Assembly: GCA_046753625.1 (NCBI GenBank)
Contig: JBHHUB010000137.1
Coordinates: 1-10,812 of the forward strand
Origin: JADFOB01 sp046753625
GTDB lineage: Bacteria > Planctomycetota > Phycisphaerae > UBA1845
Length of the DNA: 10,812 nucleotides
Direction: 5' to 3'
Under the pieces are notes generated by a model. The model made no database searches and had not been told where the DNA came from. It saw only the letters and a program-made list of their open reading frames with translations. The first letter of the stretch is position 1. Every line of letters begins with the position of its first letter. Below are positions 5,942 through 10,812 of the stretch, one piece after another. Position numbers and translations under genes: made by a program.

Positions 5942-6117
5942 GCCTTCACGCTTCACCCGCCGACTAGATGACAGGGCGTGTCGGATTTGTAGGTTCGGCC
6001 GTAGCCGGTTACGATCGCTTAGCATCGGTGATGTCGCGGCGGTGGAAATGCCGCGATGAAATACCTGGAGGCGACCTGAATGCCTGGAGGTCCGCCTGAG
6101 ATGCCGAGCGGAGAAGC
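5942..6117 (+). promoter_or_regulatory. lysS upstream leader region
   Basis: This stretch between the inverted-repeat element and lysS holds no complete gene. It contains a perfect 7-bp hairpin (TCGCGGC 6034-6040 with GCCGCGA 6050-6056, nine-base loop) and a duplicated CCTGGAGG block (6064-6071 and 6083-6090). I see no convincing -35/-10 pair, but the second operon must be transcribed either from here or by read-through from holB. Confidence 0.4.
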
Positions 6118-6151
6118 ATGGCCAACCGGAATCAAGACCAGAATCAATTGA
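6080..6151 (+). CDS. Possible 23-codon leader ORF overlapping the lysS start
   Basis: ATG at 6080 lies eight bases after a strong GGAGG (6067-6071) and opens a 23-codon frame that ends at TGA 6149-6151. It overlaps the first 34 bases of lysS in another frame. An in-frame second ATG (6101) has its own GGAGG (6086-6090). The predicted peptide (MPGGPPEMPSGEA...) resembles nothing I know and has only one Lys codon, so a classical lysine attenuator is unlikely. It may be a translational-coupling leader, or simply a chance frame created by the Shine-Dalgarno duplication. Confidence 0.25.
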   Translation: MPGGPPEMPSGEAWPTGIKTRIN

Positions 6152-7749
6152 GGGCGAACCGGCGAGCGAAGCGCGATGCGCTGCGGGAACTAGGCATCAA
6201 CCCGTACGGCGGTCGCTTTGCCGACGTGGTGTCGACCGACGGGGTACGCGAGCAGACGGTCGGGTTGGCGCTTGAAGCGGGGCAAAAGAGCGAGCGACGG
6301 GTCCGCGTGGCGGGGCGGGTTGCGCTCCTGCGGGTCATGGGCAAGCTCGCGTTTGCCACCATTCGCGATGCCGCGGGTACGATTCAGTTGGGGTTAAGCA
6401 GGGCGGATTTGGGCGATGCTTGGCCCGTGCTTAAGAAAATCGAGCTGGGCGACATCATCGGCGCCGAGGGCATCATCGGTCGGACCAAGACCGGCGAACT
6501 GACCGTGTGGGTCGATACGCTGACGGTGCTCTGCAAAGCGGTCTTGCCGCCGCCGGAAAAGTGGCATGGGCTGACGGACGTCGATCTTCGCTACCGCAGG
6601 CGGTACGTCGATTTGTTCGTCAATCCCCAGGTGCGCGACGTGTTCAAGCGGCGCAGCGCGATCATCCAATCGATTCGGGCGGTGCTGACGGCGCATGAGT
6701 ATTGCGAAGTGGAAACGCCGGTGCTGCAGCCGATGTACGGTGGGGCGGCCGCCCGTCCGTTTACCACGCACCACAACACGTTGGATATGAAATTGTTCTT
6801 GCGCATCAGCCCCGAGCTCTACCTCAAGCGCTTGCTGGTGGGCGGCATGGAGCGGGTGTTTGAGATTTCGCGCAACTTCCGCAACGAGGGAATCAGCACG
6901 AAACACAACCCCGAGTTCACCATGATCGAGTTGTACGAGGCCTATGGCGACTACAACGTCATGATGGAGCGGGTCGAGCAGATGGTGGCCGCGGGTTTTG
7001 AGGTCGCCACGAAGAACAGCGTGCCGGCAACGTGTGATGCGATCACCAAGGAATGTGCCCGCCTGTCCGAGCAACAGGGTACGGAGGCGGCTGAGAAATA
7101 CGCCAAGCAGCAACATCTGGAGGCCTATCGGGCGGCCCGAGCCGGGATCGACGCGGGCAAGCTTACGGGCGTCTACGATGGTACCGTGCTGGATTTCACT
7201 CCGCCCTGGCCCCGCAGGAAATATGCCGAACTGCTTGAAGAATATGCCGGCGTGTCGATGAAGGACATCGGCGGCGTGCGGGAGAAAGCCGCCACGCTGG
7301 GGATCGATCAGAAGATCATGGCCGACGCCGTCGTGGTCAACGCCGTGTTCGAGGCGACCGTGGAGCACCGCCTGGTTCAGCCGACGTTCGTGTACGATTA
7401 TCCTGCCGCGATTTGCCCGCTAACCCGCCGCGACGCTGATGATCCTTCGATCGCGCTGAGGTTTGAGGCGTTTGTAAGCGGGATGGAGCTGGGCAACGCG
7501 TACACGGAGCTCAACGATCCTCAGGTACAGGAGGACAACTTTCGACAATCGCTTGCGGGCGAAGGTGATGAAACCATGGCCGTAATGGACGAGGATTTCA
7601 TAACGGCTTTGGAGTACGGCATGCCGCCGGCCGGTGGCTTGGGTGTGGGCATCGATCGTCTGGTCATGCTTCTGACGGATTGCCCGAGCATCCGGGATGT
7701 GATTCTTTTTCCGTTGCAACGCCCCCAATCGAAGGGGGACGAAGAGTAA
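6118..7749 (+). CDS. lysS: Lysyl-tRNA synthetase, class II
   Basis: The enzyme attaches lysine to tRNA-Lys in the cytosol. The 543-residue protein has an N-terminal OB-fold anticodon-binding domain (about 60-145; GKLAFATIRD at 75-84) and a class II catalytic core. Motif 1 lies around VETPVLQP (198-205). Motif 2 is FRNEGIS (254-260) with HNPEFTMIELYEAY (263-276). Motif 3 is GLGVGIDRLVMLLTD (507-521), followed by the family ending IRDVILFPLQRP. Compared with E. coli LysS (505 residues), about 45-50 residues are inserted around 300-347, between motif 2 and the YDGTVLDFTPPW strand. An in-frame TGA at 6097 rules out earlier starts, so ATG 6118 is the first possible; it has a closely spaced GGAG (6110-6113). 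It leads the operon lysS-lolC/E-lolD-aminotransferase, and the next gene begins 46 bases on. Confidence 0.97.
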   Translation: MANRNQDQNQLRANRRAKRDALRELGINPYGGRFADVVSTDGVREQTVGLALEAGQKSERRVRVAGRVALLRVMGKLAFATIRDAAGTIQLGLSRADLGDAWPVLKKIELGDIIGAEGIIGRTKTGELTVWVDTLTVLCKAVLPPPEKWHGLTDVDLRYRRRYVDLFVNPQVRDVFKRRSAIIQSIRAVLTAHEYCEVETPVLQPMYGGAAARPFTTHHNTLDMKLFLRISPELYLKRLLVGGMERVFEISRNFRNEGISTKHNPEFTMIELYEAYGDYNVMMERVEQMVAAGFEVATKNSVPATCDAITKECARLSEQQGTEAAEKYAKQQHLEAYRAARAGIDAGKLTGVYDGTVLDFTPPWPRRKYAELLEEYAGVSMKDIGGVREKAATLGIDQKIMADAVVVNAVFEATVEHRLVQPTFVYDYPAAICPLTRRDADDPSIALRFEAFVSGMELGNAYTELNDPQVQEDNFRQSLAGEGDETMAVMDEDFITALEYGMPPAGGLGVGIDRLVMLLTDCPSIRDVILFPLQRPQSKGDEE

Positions 7750-7795
7750 CCCCGGTCGCGCGACGGCGATTCAATCTTTGCTGAGTTAACGGCCT

Positions 7796-9388
7796 ATGTA
7801 CAAATGGTTTCTCGCCTGGCGATATCTTCACACCAAGCTGATCGCGTTTTTCGGCGTGGCCGCCGTCATGCTTTGCGTGGCGATGGTGCTGGTGGTGATG
7901 AGCGTCATGGGGGGGTTCCTCGACACGATCAAATCACGGTCGCGCGGGCTTCACAGCGAGTTGGTGTTGGAAGGCGGTTCGCTTCAGGGGTTTCCCTACT
8001 ACGAGGAGTTTGCCGCGTACTTGGCTGAGCATGAAGGGGGCATCGTCGAGCTCTGCACACCGACCATCTACAGCTACGGGCTTTTTCGCGTGCCCGCGAC
8101 GGATTGGACCAAGCCCTCGCGCGTGATCGGGATCCGGTTGGATGAATACGTCCAGGTCAATTCCTTCAAGAAGGGGTTGCACTACGAGCATTATTTCCCC
8201 GGCACGACCCGGCTGGACAAGCAGGGCATAGCGGTAGTCGGCGTGGATGAGGAGACCGGGAAGCCTACGTTGCCCGAGCCGCTTCAGGAGGCCAACGCTC
8301 GATGGCGGGCTACGGAGACCGATCCGGAGAAAATCGCCGAATTTGATGCGGCTCCGTATGAAATCGCCGCCCGGCCGAGCGTGGTGCCGAGTTACACGGG
8401 CTTCCGTGGTTTTCAGGCGGACTTCGGCGAGCCGTCGATCGACGGACCCCAGCGCAGCGGCATCATCGTCGGTTGTGATTTGATGAACATCCGGCGTCCC
8501 GATGGTAAGTTTGATCGACCGGTGGTCCGCGGCGCGCCGGTGGCGTTGGCGCTGCTTCCGCTGACACAAAGCGGCAATATGACAGGGGAAGCGCCGATCA
8601 AACTGGCCCTGCGCTACGTGGACGATTCCACCACGGGCATCTACGAAATCGATACCCTGTGCGTTTATGTCGATTTCGACATGCTTCAAGCCAAGTTGGG
8701 TATGGATCCGCAACCTCGGGCGGATGGTACGGTGACGCACGCGCGGACCAATCAACTGCTGATCGGGCTTCGCGAAGGCGTGGATCTTGACGAGGGGCGA
8801 GCCCGCGTCGCCGCGGCATTTGATGAATTCCGTGCATCCCTGGGGCCGGGGCTCACGTTTGAGGACATCCAGCAACTCAACCGGACCGAGGTGCTCACCT
8901 GGGAAGACATCCAAAGGTCGTTGATTGCAGCCGTCGAGAAGGAAAAAATCCTGGTCACCCTGCTTTTTGGCTTGATCAGCATGGTGGCCATTGTTCTGGT
9001 GGGATGCATCTTTTACATGATTGTGGAGAAAAAAACCCGCGACATCGGGATTCTCAAATCGCTGGGTGCATCCTCACACGGCATCGAGGCACTGTTTATG
9101 ATCTACGCTGCCGCCGTGGGCGTGGCCGGATCCGTGCTCGGGTGTCTGCTGGGCAGTGTGTTTGTCTGGAACATCAACACGATTCAAGACATGCTGGCGG
9201 ATATGAATCCGGCACTGCGCGTCTGGAGCGCCGACGTCTACTCGTTCGATCGGATTCCCGAACTGGTGAAAGGTCCGGATGTAATGTGGATCGCGGTGGT
9301 GGCCGTGTTGGCTTCGGTCTTGGGATCGGTGATCCCGGCCATTTTGGCCGGTCGCGTCTGGCCGGTTTCGGCGCTGCGTTATGAGTAA
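7796..9388 (+). CDS. LolC/LolE-type lipoprotein-release ABC transporter permease
   Basis: This is the membrane subunit of an ABC system of the FtsX/MacB-permease class that extracts lipoproteins from the inner membrane for delivery to the outer membrane. The topology is classical: a short cytosolic start with YKWFLAWRYLHTK, one helix (about 15-42), a large periplasmic domain (about 43-380), then three helices (about 384-409, 429-457 and 494-522), ending in WPVSALRYE. KKTRDIGILKSLGAS after the second helix is the coupling region that meets the ATPase. At 530 residues it is about 120 longer than E. coli LolC or LolE, with the excess in the periplasmic domain. Only one permease gene is visible, so the transporter may be a homodimer, or a partner may lie elsewhere. 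No Shine-Dalgarno is evident. Its end overlaps lolD by eight bases, which strongly links the two products. Other FtsX-fold exporters cannot be fully excluded. Confidence 0.88.
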   Translation: MYKWFLAWRYLHTKLIAFFGVAAVMLCVAMVLVVMSVMGGFLDTIKSRSRGLHSELVLEGGSLQGFPYYEEFAAYLAEHEGGIVELCTPTIYSYGLFRVPATDWTKPSRVIGIRLDEYVQVNSFKKGLHYEHYFPGTTRLDKQGIAVVGVDEETGKPTLPEPLQEANARWRATETDPEKIAEFDAAPYEIAARPSVVPSYTGFRGFQADFGEPSIDGPQRSGIIVGCDLMNIRRPDGKFDRPVVRGAPVALALLPLTQSGNMTGEAPIKLALRYVDDSTTGIYEIDTLCVYVDFDMLQAKLGMDPQPRADGTVTHARTNQLLIGLREGVDLDEGRARVAAAFDEFRASLGPGLTFEDIQQLNRTEVLTWEDIQRSLIAAVEKEKILVTLLFGLISMVAIVLVGCIFYMIVEKKTRDIGILKSLGASSHGIEALFMIYAAAVGVAGSVLGCLLGSVFVWNINTIQDMLADMNPALRVWSADVYSFDRIPELVKGPDVMWIAVVAVLASVLGSVIPAILAGRVWPVSALRYE

Positions 9389-10133
9389 CTCCATTCTGGT
9401 CGCCAAGAATCTGCACAAGACCTACACGATGGGCCGGGCGGTGGTACGCGTTCTGCGTGGGGCCAGTATTTCCGTGGATCGGGGCGAGTTCGTCGCGATC
9501 AACGGGGCGAGCGGGTCGGGCAAGAGCACGTTTCTGCACATTCTCGGCGCGTTGGACATGCCCGACCGGGGCACCGTGGCGTTTCGAGGGGACGATTTGT
9601 TCGCGCTGAGCCGTTCGGATCGGATGCGCTACTGCAATCGCGAAGTGGGCTTCGTTTTCCAGTTCTATCATCTGCTGCCGGAGCTGTCGGCGTTGGAAAA
9701 CATCCTGATCGCCCGGTTGATCACTCATTCGGTGTGGGCGTGGCGGGGGGCTCGTCGCCAGGCCCGACGTGATGCGGAGGAAATCCTCGAGCGGGTGGGG
9801 CTGTCGGGACGGGCCAAACACCGCCCCAACGAGTTATCGGGCGGAGAGCGCCAGCGTGTTGCGATTGCGCGCGCCCTGGTAAACGGTCCGGCGCTCTTGC
9901 TCGCCGACGAGCCTACGGGTAACCTGGACGCGGCGATCGGCGGCGAAATCCTGAAGCTCCTAACGGGGCTGAATCAGGGCGGGCAGACGATCGTCATGGT
10001 CACGCATGATCCGAAAGTCGCTTCCCGCGCTCATCGGCGCACGCACCTCATCGAAGGCGTATTGCGGGAAGGGGATGGCGTTGCTGGACGGAAGCGGGTC
10101 GACGCTTCCAATATCAAGGAGGTGACATCTTGA
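9381..10133 (+). CDS. lolD: LolD-type lipoprotein-release ABC transporter ATPase
   Basis: This cytosolic ATPase should power the preceding permease. In the 250-residue protein the ABC motifs are all intact: Walker A GASGSGKST (42-50), Q-loop glutamine in FVFQFYHLLPELSALENI (Q94), signature LSGGERQ (152-158), Walker B LLLADEP (172-178) with D-loop NLD (181-183), and switch histidine H209 in MVTHD. The Q-loop sequence with HLLPE is typical of the LolD/MacB/FtsE group. The family ATPase is usually about 225-235 residues; here the C-terminus carries some 20 extra polar residues. The ATG at 9381 lies within the last codons of the permease gene, and the stop overlaps the start of the next gene by four bases, so the operon is translationally coupled. 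Confidence 0.93.
   Translation: MSNSILVAKNLHKTYTMGRAVVRVLRGASISVDRGEFVAINGASGSGKSTFLHILGALDMPDRGTVAFRGDDLFALSRSDRMRYCNREVGFVFQFYHLLPELSALENILIARLITHSVWAWRGARRQARRDAEEILERVGLSGRAKHRPNELSGGERQRVAIARALVNGPALLLADEPTGNLDAAIGGEILKLLTGLNQGGQTIVMVTHDPKVASRAHRRTHLIEGVLREGDGVAGRKRVDASNIKEVTS
10117..10125 (+). promoter_or_regulatory. Consensus Shine-Dalgarno fixing a TTG start
   Basis: AGGAGGTGA is a full-length match to the 16S rRNA 3' end, seven bases (counted from GGAGG) before the TTG at 10130. It supports the TTG as the start of the aminotransferase rather than the ATG at 10160, which has no such site. Most other genes here have weak sites. Confidence 0.75.
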
Positions 10134-10812
10134 ACACGGTACCGATTGAGGCTCAATGTATGGCAGATAATCCTTATGCCCCGCGCGATGATTTGATGGT
10201 GTGGTTTGGTCGGGAAATCGTACCGGTTTCCGAGGCGAGGCTATGCGTGTTCGACCACGGTTTGCTCTACGGGGACGGCGTGTTTGAAGGCATCCGCATC
10301 TACAACGGCGCCATCTTCAAGGAAAAAGAGCATGTGCAGCGGTTGTTCCAGTCCGCTAAAGCGATTCGACTCGAGATTCCTATGACGCCCAAGGAGGTCA
10401 TCCGCGCGATGCGCGAAACCATGGCCGCCAACGGGATTACCGGCGACGGCTACGTCCGCGCGGTGGTGACCCGCGGCGTGGGGTCGTTGGGAATCTCAGT
10501 CCAGCACACGGCCCGCCCCACGCTGATTGTCATCGCCGACAGGATATCGCTTTATCCGCCCGAAGTATACGAACGCGGCTTGCGCTGTGTGGTGGCGAGC
10601 ATCATGCGCAACCACCCGAACAGCACCAGCCCGCGCATTAAGTCGTTGAACTATCTCAACAACGTCATGGCCAAACTCGAGGCGCGCGACGCCGGCGCCG
10701 ACGAGGCGATCATGCTCAACGTATATGGTCGCGTGTGTGAGTGCACCGGCGACAATATCTTTCTCGTCCGTGATGGCCGAATTGCCACGCCGCCGGCCAG
10801 CGAGGGGATTCT
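10130..10812 (+). CDS. ilvE: Class IV (branched-chain-type) aminotransferase, C-terminus cut by window edge
   Basis: The visible 227 residues are the N-terminal three-quarters of a fold-type IV PLP aminotransferase, probably the branched-chain enzyme that interconverts Leu, Ile and Val with their 2-oxoacids. FDHGLLYGDGVFEGIRIYNG (41-60) is the family hallmark. The PLP-binding lysine is K171 in SPRIKSLNYLNN, and E204 in CECTGDNIF should contact the cofactor ring nitrogen. RGVGSLGI (115-122) is also conserved. D-amino-acid transaminase and aminodeoxychorismate lyase share this fold; GDGVFEGIR and the NYLNNVMAK segment favour the IlvE group, but the substrate is not proven. The start is TTG at 10130 because of the preceding Shine-Dalgarno. 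The first ten residues before the ATG at 10160 are not conserved-looking. It overlaps the lolD stop by four bases. Confidence 0.87.
   Translation, partial: MNTVPIEAQCMADNPYAPRDDLMVWFGREIVPVSEARLCVFDHGLLYGDGVFEGIRIYNGAIFKEKEHVQRLFQSAKAIRLEIPMTPKEVIRAMRETMAANGITGDGYVRAVVTRGVGSLGISVQHTARPTLIVIADRISLYPPEVYERGLRCVVASIMRNHPNSTSPRIKSLNYLNNVMAKLEARDAGADEAIMLNVYGRVCECTGDNIFLVRDGRIATPPASEGI

Noticed and set aside
5710..5949. 79-codon open frame on the minus strand in the same element
   Set aside because: It overlaps the other frame and the palindromes and has no known motif; it is most likely a by-product of GC-rich repeat sequence.
5572..5967. 131-codon open frame (TTG start) on the plus strand spanning the whole inverted-repeat element
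   Set aside because: It covers hairpins and both terminal repeats, has low-complexity Gly/Pro-rich sequence, no recognisable domain and no ribosome site. Long open frames are common by chance at this GC content.
5531..6117. tRNA gene, T-box or riboswitch upstream of lysS
   Set aside because: I found no cloverleaf, T-box core sequence or known riboswitch motif; the stems present are simple palindromes.
6394..7368. 324-codon minus-strand open frame opposite lysS
   Set aside because: It is antisense to conserved LysS core motifs; the composition is typical of a GC-rich shadow frame.
7755..7764. 10-base palindrome GTCGCGCGAC between lysS and the permease gene
   Set aside because: It is short, GC-only and expected often by chance in such DNA, with nothing else supporting an operator or terminator.
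7934..8914. 326-codon minus-strand open frame opposite the Lol permease
   Set aside because: It is antisense to the periplasmic domain of a clear gene, with no ribosome site or family motif.

Overview
The window is GC-rich bacterial chromosome made almost entirely of housekeeping genes. Several features fit a Planctomycetota-like or similarly deep-branching Gram-negative: a Lol lipoprotein-export pair (so an outer membrane), a ThiF/MoeB-type protein with an extra C-terminal domain, weak Shine-Dalgarno sequences at most genes, and long, divergent versions of core enzymes. The phylum is an inference from gene style, because no rRNA or marker gene can be placed by eye. I see no prophage, CRISPR array, tRNA or rRNA.

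Layout. On the left, three genes lie on the minus strand and read leftwards: a universal stress protein (2157-2630), a four-helix membrane protein of unknown function (1211-2011), and a ThiF/MoeB/HesA-type adenylyltransferase that runs off the left edge (1-1178). A divergent promoter region (about 2631-2806) separates them from a tightly packed plus-strand operon: lipA (lipoyl synthase), tmk (thymidylate kinase) and holB (DNA polymerase III delta-prime-like clamp-loader subunit). Its genes overlap by 1 and 11 bases.

After holB come 587 bases without a convincing gene (5531-6117). This gap holds the most unusual sequence in the window. First there are three 18-base tandem repeats. The third one opens a ~349-bp element (5593-5941) bounded by imperfect inverted repeats of 39 and 40 bases, each of which can itself fold into a hairpin. 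The interior carries at least three more hairpins, including a 16-bp nested stem, and a 12-base direct repeat. It looks like a MITE-type non-autonomous element or a multi-copy structured repeat. Downstream is the lysS leader, with another hairpin, a duplicated Shine-Dalgarno-like block and a possible 23-codon ORF that overlaps the lysS start.

On the right is a second plus-strand operon: lysS (class II lysyl-tRNA synthetase with an internal insertion), a large LolC/LolE-type permease, lolD (its ATPase), and a class IV branched-chain-type aminotransferase that runs off the right edge. The permease and LolD would form an inner-membrane machine that releases lipoproteins toward the outer membrane. 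The other genes supply lipoic acid, dTTP, the replisome, charged tRNA-Lys and amino acids.
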